A stretch of 64,000 nt of DNA from Frateuria_A sp051900415. Its GTDB lineage: Bacteria; Pseudomonadota; Gammaproteobacteria; Xanthomonadales; Rhodanobacteraceae. Below the pieces are notes generated by a model, which saw only the letters and a list, made by a program, of their open reading frames with translations, was not told the DNA's origin and did not search any database. Location of the stretch: assembly GCF_051900415.1 (NCBI RefSeq), contig NZ_JBHZGL010000002.1, positions 62,001-126,000 of the forward strand, read 5' to 3'. This document shows positions 1-9,094 of this stretch, one piece after another. Numbering within the stretch: position 1 is the first letter of the stretch; every line of letters begins with the position of its first letter. Both the position numbers and the translations under genes were made by a program.

Positions 1-35
1 AAGCTCTGAGACGGCAACCGGCTAGACTCTTGCGA

Positions 36-1076
36 ATGAGCACGACCCACCTCACCCTGATCCGTCCCGACGACTGGCACCTGCATCTGCGCGACGGCGC
101 CATGCTGGCCGCCGTGTTGCCGCATACCGCACGCTGCTTTGCGCGCGCCATCGTGATGCCGAATCTGAAGCCGCCGGTGACCACGGTGGCGCTGGCCCGC
201 GCCTACCGCGAGCGCATCCTGGCCGCGCTGCCGGCCGGCATGGCGTTCGAACCGCTGATGACGCTCTATCTCACCGAGGCCACCACGCCAGAGGACATCG
301 CCGAGGCCAGCGCCAGCGGCTTCGTTCACGCGGTCAAGTATTACCCGGCCGGCGCGACCACCAACGCCGCCAGCGGCGTCACCGATCTGCGCCGTTGCTA
401 CCCGGTGTTCGAGGCGATGCAGAAGCACAAGCTGCCCCTGCTGATGCATGGCGAGGTCACTGACCCCACCGTGGATGTGTTCGATCGCGAGCCGGTATTC
501 GTTGAGCGCCACCTGACCACGCTGCTGCGCGATTTCCCGGCGCTGCGCATGGTGCTCGAACACATCACCACGAGCGAGGCGGCCCAGTTCGTGCGCGAGG
601 CGCCCGCGCACGTCGGCGCCACGATCACGCCGCAGCACCTGCTGATGAACCGCAACGCGATCTTCGCCGGCGGCCTGCGCCCGCACAGCTATTGCCTGCC
701 GGTACTCAAGCGCGAGAGCCATCGCCAGGCGCTGGTCGCGGTGGCCACCAGCGGCGATCCGAGTTTCTTCCTGGGCACCGACAGTGCCCCGCACCCGCGC
801 CACGCCAAGGAGAGCAGCTGCGGCTGCGCCGGCATCTACTCCGCGCATGCCGCCATCGAGCTGTACGCCGAGGCCTTCGATGAGGCCGACGCGCTGGACA
901 AGCTGGAAGCCTTCGCCAGCTTCCACGGCCCGGACTTCTACGGCCTGCCGCGCAATTCCTCGACCATCACGCTGCGCAAGGAGCCCTGGGTGGTGCCGGA
1001 GGAGATGGATTTCGGCGGCACGCCCGGCGTGCCGATGCGGGCGGGCGAAACCATCGGCTGGCGCTTGCAGAGCTAG
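36..1076 (+). CDS. pyrC: dihydroorotase, class II (PyrC)
   Basis: Cytosolic zinc amidohydrolase that cyclises carbamoyl-aspartate to dihydroorotate, the third step of pyrimidine synthesis. The N-terminus has the metal-binding HLH of DDWHLHLRDG (His15 and His17), followed by the VKYYPAG stretch that carries the carbamylated lysine, the MHGE stretch, and FLGTDSAPH near the catalytic aspartate. The 346 residues match the short E. coli-type PyrC (about 348). An in-frame TTG lies six bases upstream at 30, but the ATG at 36 gives the family's usual N-terminus. It stands alone here; nothing in the window is linked to it functionally. Identification is secure. Confidence 0.96.
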   Translation: MSTTHLTLIRPDDWHLHLRDGAMLAAVLPHTARCFARAIVMPNLKPPVTTVALARAYRERILAALPAGMAFEPLMTLYLTEATTPEDIAEASASGFVHAVKYYPAGATTNAASGVTDLRRCYPVFEAMQKHKLPLLMHGEVTDPTVDVFDREPVFVERHLTTLLRDFPALRMVLEHITTSEAAQFVREAPAHVGATITPQHLLMNRNAIFAGGLRPHSYCLPVLKRESHRQALVAVATSGDPSFFLGTDSAPHPRHAKESSCGCAGIYSAHAAIELYAEAFDEADALDKLEAFASFHGPDFYGLPRNSSTITLRKEPWVVPEEMDFGGTPGVPMRAGETIGWRLQS

Positions 1077-1185
1077 GCTTCCCGAGCCCGCGCCGACACG
1101 GGCGGCCCACCGGACGGGCGTTGCTGCATCCATCGCCCCATCGGCCGCGTAAACCCACGACTGTCGCATCTCGTGCAAAGCCGCC

Positions 1186-1650
1186 ATGCGGAACCTGGTC
1201 CAGATCGTCTATGTCAGCCGTTCGACCTTCACGCCCATGCCGCCGGAGCGCGGGATCGAACCGCGTGGCGCGCATCCTGGCGCAGTCGCGGATCAACAAC
1301 GCCCGGGGGGCCTGGTCGGCGCGCTGTACTTTGGCGACGGCTGTTTCTTCCAGTGCCTGGAAGCCCCGCGGCGGCGGCGGACAGCCTCTGTGCCGCGCTA
1401 TTGCGCGACCCGCGCCACACCGACCTGAGGGTAATGGGCCGGCGTGCCATCGAGCACACGACTTCAGCGCGTGGTCGATGAAATACGTCCCGCTGGACGC
1501 GCCGATGCAGTCGCTGCTGCGGCAGTTGGCCCTGCCACGGTTCGACCCCTACCGTTTCGACGAGGCCACGGTTGCGCGGGTGCTGGACATGCTTCGCAAC
1601 GCGGGCGGATTGGCCGATCCCGGCCAACCGGCGACGTCCCGATGGACGGC
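1186..1650 (+). pseudogene. BLUF-domain blue-light sensor, multiply frameshifted
   Basis: The first residues, MRNLVQIVYVSRSTF, are the typical start of a BLUF flavin photoreceptor, and GLVGALYFGDGCFFQCLE matches the family's central strands. These pieces sit in different frames: the start is in one frame, VARILAQSRINNAR follows in a second, the gene returns to the first for GLVGALYF, then passes to a third for the DPRHTDLRVMGRR stretch and on again for FSAWSMKYVPLDAP. At least four shifts in under 500 bp mean no intact product. The C-terminal end is uncertain. It could be a decayed gene; clustered sequencing errors are less likely because neighbouring genes are clean. Confidence 0.7.
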
Positions 1651-1893
1651 CGGTCGTGCCGCCCGGGCCACGGGCTTGCTGGCAGTCGCGCGGGTAGCGG
1701 TCGCTGCGGCGTGGGCAGCCGCCGGGAACGACCGTACGGGACCGGGCACATCGCTGCCGGCACGGACAAGCTGCGCAGGGCCACCGACACGCGCGTTCTG
1801 CTCACCCACGCTTGCCAGCGAGTTCACCCCTCGCCTGCCAACGTGGCGTTGAGCCCGCTCTGCGGGCCGTTGACCCGAGCCAAGGAGACGTCC

Positions 1894-2241
1894 ATGAAAG
1901 CCGATTCCCTTTCCCGTATGCCGCGTTCCGCCCTGCTGGGCCTGGCACTGGCGGTGGGTGCCGCCACGATGGCGACCGGCTGCGCTAGTGTCGACCAGGG
2001 TGTGGCGGGCTCGACCGAGCCGGTGAACGACACTTGGATCACCACCAAGGTCAAGACCGACATCGCCACCCTGAAGGACGTCGACGCCACCGACATCAGC
2101 GTCGAAACCAACAATGGCGTGGTGACTCTGAGCGGCAGCGTCGATTCGGCCGAGAAGCGCGACCGCGTGGTGACGGCCGTGCGCAACGTCGAGGGCGTCA
2201 AGGATGTCGACACCTCGCGTCTGAACATCACCGGCCAGTAA
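1894..2241 (+). CDS. BON-domain lipoprotein
   Basis: Predicted 115-residue envelope lipoprotein. The signal peptide ends in MATGC, a lipobox-like site, with the cysteine near residue 30. A single BON domain fills the rest (NDTWITTKVKTDIATL, the NGVVTLSGSV strand and the VKDVDTS end), the OsmY/DolP fold that binds phospholipid or peptidoglycan surfaces. The ATG at 1894 is chosen because AAGGAG lies at 1882-1887 and the residues upstream in this frame overlap the broken BLUF gene. DolP has two BON domains and this has one, so it is closer to the small BON lipoproteins that are often induced by osmotic or envelope stress. The exact role is unknown. Confidence 0.88.
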   Translation: MKADSLSRMPRSALLGLALAVGAATMATGCASVDQGVAGSTEPVNDTWITTKVKTDIATLKDVDATDISVETNNGVVTLSGSVDSAEKRDRVVTAVRNVEGVKDVDTSRLNITGQ

Positions 2242-2727
2242 ACAGGCCACTTCGTACCACGCTCTGCATGCATTTGGCCTCGCGCGCCGCTGTGCGACGC
2301 GCGAGTCACCTTGCGGTTGGCTGCTCCGCTGCGCAGACCGGTGGCTCGCACACTGCGCCCGGTCGCCGTGCTCATTCGCCTGCAGGAACGCGTCGGCGCA
2401 GTCGTTCCGGCGCACCCACGGCGCACGGCGATACGCTCGGCTCTGGCACTCCCGGACCCGGGCGGCAAGGTGCCGGTTCCGACCCGGCGGGGCACGGGCG
2501 CATGGTTCGCCGGCAGAGGAGGCTGGCTGGCGTTGCGGCGACCCGATCCGCGGAACCACGCGGGTGGCCCTGATCCAGGGCCCTGCCGAGCGGACCGGCC
2601 CGTTCGCCCTCTGACGCCCAACCCGCCTCACGTCCGCTTCCCGTGCACTGCACGCTGCGGCACCTAGGCTCGCGCGACAACCTGATCCACGTGCAGCCGG
2701 CCGCGCGACCGGAGGAGAGCCGATCCC
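2242..2727. other. intergenic region, no supported gene
   Basis: About 490 bp between the BON lipoprotein and the DUF2231 gene. The open frames are arginine- and proline-rich, typical of non-coding high-GC DNA. The promoter of the downstream pair should lie near the end, with GGAGGAGA-type ribosome binding sequence just before 2728. Confidence 0.5.
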
Positions 2728-3168
2728 ATGAGTTACGTTGCTCCGCTACGGGGGGCCCCTGTCGCGAACGCCGTCTACGACGTGCTGAACCCGATTCCCT
2801 ACGGCTGCTTCGTCGCCACGCTGATCTTCGACATCCTGTACGCGAGCACCGCCGCGATCCTGTGGGTGCATGCAGCCGCCTGGCTGGTGACCATCGGCCT
2901 GCTGTTCGCGATCATTCCGCGGCTGGTGAACCTCGTGCAGGTGTGGATTACCGGCCGTCGCGTCGCCGTGCGGGCGGACAAGCTGGATTTCTGGCTCAAC
3001 CTGCTGGCGATCGTGCTCGCCATCTTCAATGCCTTCGTCCACTCGCGCGACGCCTACGCGGTGGTGCCCGCGAATGTATGGCTGTCGGCCTTCACCGTCC
3101 TGCTGCTGGTCATCGCCCAGGTGGTCAGGGCGCTGGCCCCGTATCGCAGCGGGAGGGTCCTGCCATGA
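2728..3168 (+). CDS. DUF2231 family membrane protein
   Basis: 146-residue inner-membrane protein with four predicted helices: FVATLIFDILYAS, WLVTIGLLFAIIP, FWLNLLAIVLAIFN and a last one at FTVLLLVIAQVV. The N-terminal NPIPYG followed by a hydrophobic helix is the pattern of DUF2231 proteins, which are often found with haem or quinoprotein redox partners. Its stop codon overlaps the start of the downstream PQQ-type dehydrogenase in an ATGA at 3165-3168, so the two are probably translationally coupled and may form a membrane anchor or electron-transfer pair. That functional link is inference; the family has no defined activity. Confidence 0.8.
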   Translation: MSYVAPLRGAPVANAVYDVLNPIPYGCFVATLIFDILYASTAAILWVHAAAWLVTIGLLFAIIPRLVNLVQVWITGRRVAVRADKLDFWLNLLAIVLAIFNAFVHSRDAYAVVPANVWLSAFTVLLLVIAQVVRALAPYRSGRVLP

Positions 3169-4484
3169 ACAAATGCCTGTGCATGAGCGTTCTCGCGCTG
3201 GCATCCGCCGGGCTGCTGGCCGGCTGCGGCAACAAGGCCGACTACACCATGGCCGAACAGTCCGGCACCGGCAAACCGCCCTTGCCCGAGCCGCGCAACT
3301 TCCTGCTGCCGCCGATGAAGGTGCCCGACGGCGTGGGCTGGAAGGACGGCCAGACGCCCAAGGTGGCCCAAGGCCTGGCCATTGCCAGAATCGCCAGCGG
3401 CCTGATGCACCCGCGCCAGCTCTATACCTTGCCCAATGGCGACGTGCTGGTGGTGGAGGCGAACAGCCCCGGCACCGAGGAAGTGAGCACGCCCAAGCAA
3501 CTGATCGCCGGCAAGATCAAGAACGGCTCGGGCAAGGGCGGCAAGGGCGGCAACCGGATCACCCTGTTGCGGCCCACCGGCGGCCCCGGCGAATGGGAAA
3601 AGCACGTCTTCATCGAGCACCTGAACTCGCCCTTCGGCGTGCAGCTGATCGGCAACACGCTGTACGTGGCCAATACCGACGACATCGTGACCTTCCCCTA
3701 CACACCGGGCGAAACCCACGTCGACGCGCCAGCCAAGTGGTTCACCGACCTGCCCGACACCATCAACCACCACTGGACCAAGGCGCTGCTCGCCAGCCCG
3801 GACGGGCGCAAGCTCTACGTCGGCGTGGGCTCCAACAGCAACATCACCGAGAACGGCCTGGCGGTGGAGTACCGTCGCGCCACCGTTCTGGAGGTCGACG
3901 CGGCCACCGGCGCCAGCCGCATCTATGCCTCGGGCCTGCGCAACCCGACCGGGCTGCAGTGGGAACCGCAGACCGGCGCGCTGTGGGCGATCGTCAACGA
4001 GCGCGACGAGATCGGCGCCGACCTCGTACCCGACTACCTCACCTCGGTACGCGATGGCGGCTTCTACGGCTGGCCCTACAGCTACTGGGGCCAGCATGTG
4101 GACCGGCGCGTGCAGCCGCAAAAGCCGGAGCTGGTGGCCAAGGCGATCGTGCCCGACTACGGCCTAGGCTCCCACGTCGCGCCGCTGGGGCTGCTGATGA
4201 CGCAGACCAACGCGCTGCCCGCGCAGTACCACAACGGCGCCTTCATCAGCGAGCACGGCAGCTGGGACCGCCGCCCGCTGAGCGGCTACCGCGTCACCTT
4301 CGTCGCCTTCCCGCAGGGCCATCCGGTCGGCAAGCCGCAACCGGTCGTGACCGGCTTCCATTCGCCGGACGAGTCGCAACTGTACGGCGCGCCGGTCGGA
4401 CTGGCGCAGGACCACCAGGGCGCCCTGCTGATCGCGGATGACGTCGGCAACGTGGTGTGGCGGGTGACGCCGGCGTCGCGTTGA
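3165..4484 (+). CDS. sorbosone/PQQ-dependent sugar dehydrogenase-like lipoprotein
   Basis: 439 residues with a lipoprotein signal (GLLAGC, Cys about residue 20), so it is expected in the periplasm. The rest is a beta-propeller of the L-sorbosone dehydrogenase / soluble glucose dehydrogenase type: HPRQLYTLPNGDVLVVEANSPG, YVANTDDIV, LRNPTGLQWEP, FYGWPYSYWG and FISEHGSWDR are all characteristic. Such proteins oxidise sugars or aldehydes with PQQ; the natural substrate cannot be read from sequence. It overlaps the DUF2231 gene by four bases. No PQQ synthesis genes are in the window, so cofactor supply is unknown. Confidence 0.87.
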   Translation: MNKCLCMSVLALASAGLLAGCGNKADYTMAEQSGTGKPPLPEPRNFLLPPMKVPDGVGWKDGQTPKVAQGLAIARIASGLMHPRQLYTLPNGDVLVVEANSPGTEEVSTPKQLIAGKIKNGSGKGGKGGNRITLLRPTGGPGEWEKHVFIEHLNSPFGVQLIGNTLYVANTDDIVTFPYTPGETHVDAPAKWFTDLPDTINHHWTKALLASPDGRKLYVGVGSNSNITENGLAVEYRRATVLEVDAATGASRIYASGLRNPTGLQWEPQTGALWAIVNERDEIGADLVPDYLTSVRDGGFYGWPYSYWGQHVDRRVQPQKPELVAKAIVPDYGLGSHVAPLGLLMTQTNALPAQYHNGAFISEHGSWDRRPLSGYRVTFVAFPQGHPVGKPQPVVTGFHSPDESQLYGAPVGLAQDHQGALLIADDVGNVVWRVTPASR

Positions 4485-4496
4485 GGACGCTGCAGC

Positions 4497-5918
4497 TCAG
4501 GCATCCAGCGCCCGGCGCAGCACCGCGAGGTCGCGCACGAAGGCGGGCCACGCGACCTCCCGCTCGCCGGGGGTGAGGCGCAGCAGGTAGGAAGGGTGGA
4601 CGGTCGCCAGCGCCTGCGTGCCATCGCCGAGCGCATGCCAGCGGCCGCGCGCCTCCTGCAGCCGGACGTCCTTGCCGAGGATCGCCTGCGCCGCCATCGC
4701 ACCGAGGCAGACGATCCAGCCCGGCCGCACGCGGAGCAGTTCGGCCTCCAGCCAGCGGCGGCAGGCCGCCTGCTCGGCGGCATTCGCGCGCGCGTGCAGG
4801 CGCCGCTTGCCGCGCGATTCGAACTTGAAGTGCTTGACGGTGTTGGTGACGTACATCGCGCGGCGGTCGAGCCCGAGTTCCTTCAGCGCGCGGTCGAGCA
4901 GCTGCCCGGACGGCCCCACGAACGGCCGCCCGGCAAGGTCCTCCTGGTCGCCCGGCTGCTCGCCGAGCAGCATCACGCGCGCATCCGCCGGCCCTTCGCC
5001 GAAGACCGTCTGGGTCGCCGGCTGCCACAGCGGGCAGGCGCGGCAGGCGGCCGCTTCGGCACGGATCGTCTCCAGCCCGCCCGTCGCCGCCACCGGGCGC
5101 ACGGCCGGCGCCGGATACGTCTTGCGCGGCACGGTGGGCGGCGCCTGCACCATCGCCTCCATGCGCGCGCTGGCGTCGCGGATCAGGCCCGGGATCAGGG
5201 TCGCTTCCGGCAGGTTCTTCCAGTAGCGCACGGGCATCTCCTTGACCATCGCGTCGACCTTCAGGCGCGCGGGATTGAAGATGTTGGCGAAGTACGTGCG
5301 CCAGAGGTCTTCCAGTGCATCGGCGCCGGGCGCGTCCGCCCGGCTGGCACCGCCGCCGAGCGTCAGCGCCTGGCCGTCCCAGTGCGCGCTGCGGGTGGGG
5401 GTGAGGATCGACCAGCGCATGCCGGCAAAGCGCCGCACGAAGAACGGCGCCACCTGGGGCAGCACGTCGTGCTCCGGCTCGAACCACGCGATGAACACGT
5501 TGCCCTGCGCCTCCTGCACCTCGCGGAAGCGCACGAACGCCTTCATCTTGTGCTTTTCGCGGCTCACCGCCTTCGCCGCGCGCAGAGCCCAGGCGACGTC
5601 GTCGTCGGTGACGATACGCAGCAACGCCCGCTCGCCGTGCGCAAGGCGCCACAGCAGCCGGTACAGCACGGCGTGCCGGCGCGCGTCGGCATGCGCCAGC
5701 ACCCGCGTGGCGAGCACGAGGAATTCCCGCGGCACGCTGCCGGCCACGCCGGCGGGCATTGCCGCCGCTGGCGCGCCCGTATCGGCAGGCAGCAGGCCCG
5801 CCTGGCCGCCGACCTGCCACGCCACCTGCTCGGGCGGCACGCCCCCGGCCAGCAGCGCGCGCGCCCGGCTGCGCCATTCGGCCAGGTCGGCGCCGTCGGC
5901 CAGTTGCACCAGGCGCAT
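4497..5918 (-). CDS. DUF4130 - UdgX-type uracil-DNA glycosylase fusion
   Basis: 473-residue fusion. The N-terminal half (to about residue 240) is DUF4130, a probable DNA-metabolism domain (YLLWRLAHGERALLRI-like helices, EKHKMKAFVRFREV, WSILTPTRSAHWDG). The C-terminal half is a family 4/5-like uracil-DNA glycosylase: CRACPLW for the iron-sulfur cluster, GEQPGDQEDLAGRPFVGPSG as motif A, and HPSYLLR near residue 441. Residues 371-375 are KRRLH, very close to the KRRIH loop of UdgX, in which the histidine attacks the abasic sugar and crosslinks the enzyme to DNA. Covalent chemistry is therefore likely but inferred. It starts inside the stop of the radical SAM gene (TGATG), a coupled pair also seen in other genomes. 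Confidence 0.92.
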   Translation of the reverse strand: MRLVQLADGADLAEWRSRARALLAGGVPPEQVAWQVGGQAGLLPADTGAPAAAMPAGVAGSVPREFLVLATRVLAHADARRHAVLYRLLWRLAHGERALLRIVTDDDVAWALRAAKAVSREKHKMKAFVRFREVQEAQGNVFIAWFEPEHDVLPQVAPFFVRRFAGMRWSILTPTRSAHWDGQALTLGGGASRADAPGADALEDLWRTYFANIFNPARLKVDAMVKEMPVRYWKNLPEATLIPGLIRDASARMEAMVQAPPTVPRKTYPAPAVRPVAATGGLETIRAEAAACRACPLWQPATQTVFGEGPADARVMLLGEQPGDQEDLAGRPFVGPSGQLLDRALKELGLDRRAMYVTNTVKHFKFESRGKRRLHARANAAEQAACRRWLEAELLRVRPGWIVCLGAMAAQAILGKDVRLQEARGRWHALGDGTQALATVHPSYLLRLTPGEREVAWPAFVRDLAVLRRALDA

Positions 5919-7138
5919 CAGTGGCCGAACAGGTCGGCCTGCCGCGGCGGTTCGCTCGCGGTGGCGCGCAAGGCGCTGGTCTCGCCCTCGGCACGGGGGC
6001 GATGGTCGAGCGTGGCGACGAACGGTGCCACCTTGCGCATCGGCACGCGCAGCTTGACCAGGTCGTCGTAGCGCACGCGCCGGTGGCGGCGCATCGCCAG
6101 CAGTTTCTTCACCGTGGTGACGCCCAGCCCCGGTACCCGCAGCAGCGTCTCGCGCGGCGCGGTGTTGAGGTCGACCGGGAACTGCTCGCGGTGGCGCAGT
6201 GCCCAGGCGAGCTTCGGGTCGATGTCCAGGTCGAGCATGCCGCTGGCATCCGGCGGTGCGATCTCGGCCACGTCGAACCCGTAGAAGCGCATCAGCCAGT
6301 CGGCCTGGTAGAGCCGGTGCTCGCGCACCAGCGGCGGCGGCCGCAGCGGCAGCGCCCTGGAAGCATCCGGGATCGGGCTGAAGGCGGAGAAGTACACGCG
6401 CTTGAGCCGGTAGTTGGAATACAGGTTGCCGCTGGTGGTCAGCACATCGCGGTCGCTTGCGTCGTCCGCGCCGACGATCATCTGCGTGCTCTGCCCGGCC
6501 GGCGCGAACCGCGGCGCCTTCTTCTCGGCCTTCGCCTCCTCGATGTTCAGGCGCATCCGGCCCATCGCCCGGCGGATGTCGCGCTGGTCCTTCTCCGGCG
6601 CGAGCGCCTTGAGGCCGCCCTCGGTCGGCATCTCGACATTGATGCTGAGGCGGTCGGCCCAGCGCCCGGCGGCGGCGAGCAGCTCGGGCGAGGCGTCGGG
6701 AATCGTCTTCAGGTGGATGTAGCCGCCGAAACGCTCGTCCTGGCGCAGGCGGCGGGCGACCTCCACCAGCATCTCCATGGTGTAGTCGCTCGAGCGGATG
6801 ATGCCCGAGGAAAGGAACAGGCCCTCGATGTAGTTGCGGCGGTAGAAGTCCATCGTCAGCTGAACCACCTCCTCCACCGTGAAGCGCGCGCGCCGCACGT
6901 TGGAACTGCGCCGGTTGATGCAGTAGGCACAGTCGTAGACGCAGAAGTTGGTGAGCAGGATCTTCAGCAGGGAGATGCAGCGCCCGTCCGGTGCATACGC
7001 GTGGCAGATGCCCATGCCCTCGTTCGAGCCGATGCCGCCGCTGGCCCGCGCATCGCGCTTCTGCCCGCCGCTGGACGAGCACGAGGCGTCGTACTTGGCC
7101 GCGTCGGCCAGCAGGGCAAGTTTTTCGCTGAGCTTCAT
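5918..7138 (-). CDS. putative DNA modification/repair radical SAM protein
   Basis: 406 residues. The radical SAM cluster motif CxxxCxxC is at Cys66, Cys70 and Cys73 (TNFCVYDCAYC). A helix-hairpin-helix follows near residue 345 (NTAPRETLLRVPGLGVTTVKKLL), which suggests DNA binding. This is the family annotated as putative DNA modification/repair radical SAM protein; its constant partner is the DUF4130 protein, which here follows directly with a one-base overlap. The reaction is not known. The pair suggests a joint role in handling damaged or uracil-containing DNA. It is the first gene of the operon and the ATG at 7138 fits the family's N-terminus. Confidence 0.92.
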   Translation of the reverse strand: MKLSEKLALLADAAKYDASCSSSGGQKRDARASGGIGSNEGMGICHAYAPDGRCISLLKILLTNFCVYDCAYCINRRSSNVRRARFTVEEVVQLTMDFYRRNYIEGLFLSSGIIRSSDYTMEMLVEVARRLRQDERFGGYIHLKTIPDASPELLAAAGRWADRLSINVEMPTEGGLKALAPEKDQRDIRRAMGRMRLNIEEAKAEKKAPRFAPAGQSTQMIVGADDASDRDVLTTSGNLYSNYRLKRVYFSAFSPIPDASRALPLRPPPLVREHRLYQADWLMRFYGFDVAEIAPPDASGMLDLDIDPKLAWALRHREQFPVDLNTAPRETLLRVPGLGVTTVKKLLAMRRHRRVRYDDLVKLRVPMRKVAPFVATLDHRPRAEGETSALRATASEPPRQADLFGH

Positions 7139-7344
7139 CGGCTGATTATCCTGCCCACCGCCGTCTCACCACGTGAGAACCGGGAGGGCCGGATGCCGCA
7201 GGTGCGTGCGGTATTCAGGGGCCGTTCCCACGCACCTGCCGGCCGTTCCCGGAAGGCGGCACCGTGCCGCGCACACACGTGGCATGCGCGGCGTCGATCC
7301 GCACCCGGAGTGCGGCCGCCACCGCGCTTTCCAGCGCGTCGTGC

Positions 7345-8649
7345 TCAGCCGAACGGCTGTTCGATGGACGGGCTTTGCGGCGTGAACCAGCGCGCGCCAT
7401 CGGCGGTGGCGTGCATGTCGTCTTCCAGCCGCACGCCGAACTCGCCGGGAATGTAGATGCCCGGCTCGTCGCTGAAGGTCATGCCGGTCTCGATGCGGCG
7501 CGTGTTCCCCTGCACGAGGTAGTACCACTCGTGCATGTCCATGCCGATGCCGTGGCCGAGCCGGTGCGAAAAATAGGTGTAGCCGGGTCCGTAGCCGGCG
7601 TCCACGATCACCTTGCGCGCCGCGGCATCGACCGACTCCATCGTCGCCCCCGGATGCGCGGCGGCGAGCGCCGCCTGCTGCGCCTTGCGCACGATGTCGA
7701 ACACCCGCTTCATCTTGTCGCTGGCCTTGCCCAGCGTGAAAGTGCGGGTGAGGTCGCTCATGTAGCCCTCCACGTAGCAGCCGTCATCGAGCATCACCGG
7801 CGTGCCCTCGCGGATCACCTGCGGCTCGCGCGAACCATGCGGTTGCGCGGTGTAGCTGCCCACGTTGATGCTGGCATCCCCGCGCAGGCCCATGCGCGCG
7901 TAGCCGGCTTCCACCCAGGAGGCGATGTGCTGCTGGGTCATGCCCGGCTCCAGCCCCTGCCAGATCGCCTTGTACAGGGTCAGCGTGGCATCGCACGCCA
8001 CCTGCATCAGCGCCAGTTCCGCCGGACTCTTGATCGCCCGGCAGCCGGCGGTGACCGGCGTGGCCGGCACCAGCCGGACCTGCGGCATGGCCTGCGCCAG
8101 GCCGTTGGAGCGGAAGAACGGTACCTTGTCCTCGATGCCCAGCACGCCCGTGCCGATGTGTTTCTCGCGCATCACCTGCGCCACGAGGGCATAGGGGCTT
8201 TCGTTCTCCTGCCAGGTGCGCACGTCGTGGCCGAAGCGGATCTGCTCCAGCGCGCGGCTGCGTTCGAACGCGGGCACCACGTACACCGGGTCGCCCGAGC
8301 GCGGCAGCAGCATTCCCATCAGGCGTTCGCTGGTCCACCAGCGCATGCCGGTGAAGTAGTCCAGCGTGGTGCCGCCATCGAGGTAGATCGCGTCCACCCC
8401 CGACTTCTCCATGAGCTCCTGCGCCTTTGCCAGTCGGCCGCGGCGCTCGTCGTCCGTGATGGGCACGATCCGCGACGTGACCGGCTTCAGGGCCAGGATC
8501 GACGGCGGCAGCTTGATGGCGCCGGTTTCCGCTTCCGACGCGGCCGCTCCGGTACCCAGCATCGCTACCGGCAACGTCGCGACACCTAGCGCCGAGGTCT
8601 GCAGGAAGCGGCGGCGGCCGGGGTGCATCACGTCGTCACGGCGGTTCAT
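7345..8649 (-). CDS. exported M24 family metallopeptidase (Xaa-Pro aminopeptidase-like)
   Basis: 434 residues. A twin-arginine signal (RRRFLQTSALGVATLP) at the N-terminus predicts folded export to the periplasm. A creatinase N-domain is followed by the pita-bread M24 domain with its metal ligands: the two aspartates in LDDGCYVEGYMSDLTRTF, His in HRLGHGIGMDMHEW, and glutamates in DEPGIYIPGEFGVRLEDD. Members are aminopeptidase P or prolidase-type dinuclear peptidases; exact specificity is not visible. It stands alone, and upstream lies only a DUF5996 remnant. An alternative start at MHPGRRRF (seven codons in) would keep the Tat signal. Confidence 0.92.
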   Translation of the reverse strand: MNRRDDVMHPGRRRFLQTSALGVATLPVAMLGTGAAASEAETGAIKLPPSILALKPVTSRIVPITDDERRGRLAKAQELMEKSGVDAIYLDGGTTLDYFTGMRWWTSERLMGMLLPRSGDPVYVVPAFERSRALEQIRFGHDVRTWQENESPYALVAQVMREKHIGTGVLGIEDKVPFFRSNGLAQAMPQVRLVPATPVTAGCRAIKSPAELALMQVACDATLTLYKAIWQGLEPGMTQQHIASWVEAGYARMGLRGDASINVGSYTAQPHGSREPQVIREGTPVMLDDGCYVEGYMSDLTRTFTLGKASDKMKRVFDIVRKAQQAALAAAHPGATMESVDAAARKVIVDAGYGPGYTYFSHRLGHGIGMDMHEWYYLVQGNTRRIETGMTFSDEPGIYIPGEFGVRLEDDMHATADGARWFTPQSPSIEQPFG

Positions 8650-8745
8650 GGGCGCGTCCTCATTCGGGGCAAGACGCCTAATTCAACACGATGGCCGGCG
8701 GCATGCCACTGGCGAAGGGCATGGCGCCGCGTTCCCGAGCCGCGA

Positions 8746-8940
8746 TCAGCGCCGCTCAAGCCCGGCCAGATCCCAGCGTCCGAGCTTCGCGGCCTGTTGC
8801 CAGGTGCTCTGCATGAACGCGCGCACGGCTTCATACGGCAGGATGAATTCGCTCAGCGAAGGGTCGAAGTAAGCCGCCTCCGGTTGTACCGCCGCCTGGT
8901 CCAGGCCACCCGGTTGTGGCACTGCATAGACAGCGACACC
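8746..8940 (-). pseudogene. C-terminal remnant of a DUF5996 protein
   Basis: About 60 codons read PGGLDQAAVQPEAAYFDPSL and then SEFILPYEAVR, followed by FMQSTWQQAAKLGRWDLAGL. This is the conserved tail of DUF5996 proteins (about 300 residues). The rest of the gene is absent: upstream frames show no DUF5996 sequence. I read it as a deletion remnant. The function of the family is unknown. Confidence 0.6.
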
Positions 8941-9094
8941 GAAAAGAGCGCTCCGGACAAGCCCGCGCCAGCCCAAAGCTGGACCTTGACACCCCGCCGA
9001 CAATCACGCAGCAAGCGGCGCCTTGGCGCACCCAAAAGCCCACGGATCGTCGTTGAAACCGCATATCCGTCCGACCGTGGGCTCGCGGGCAGGC

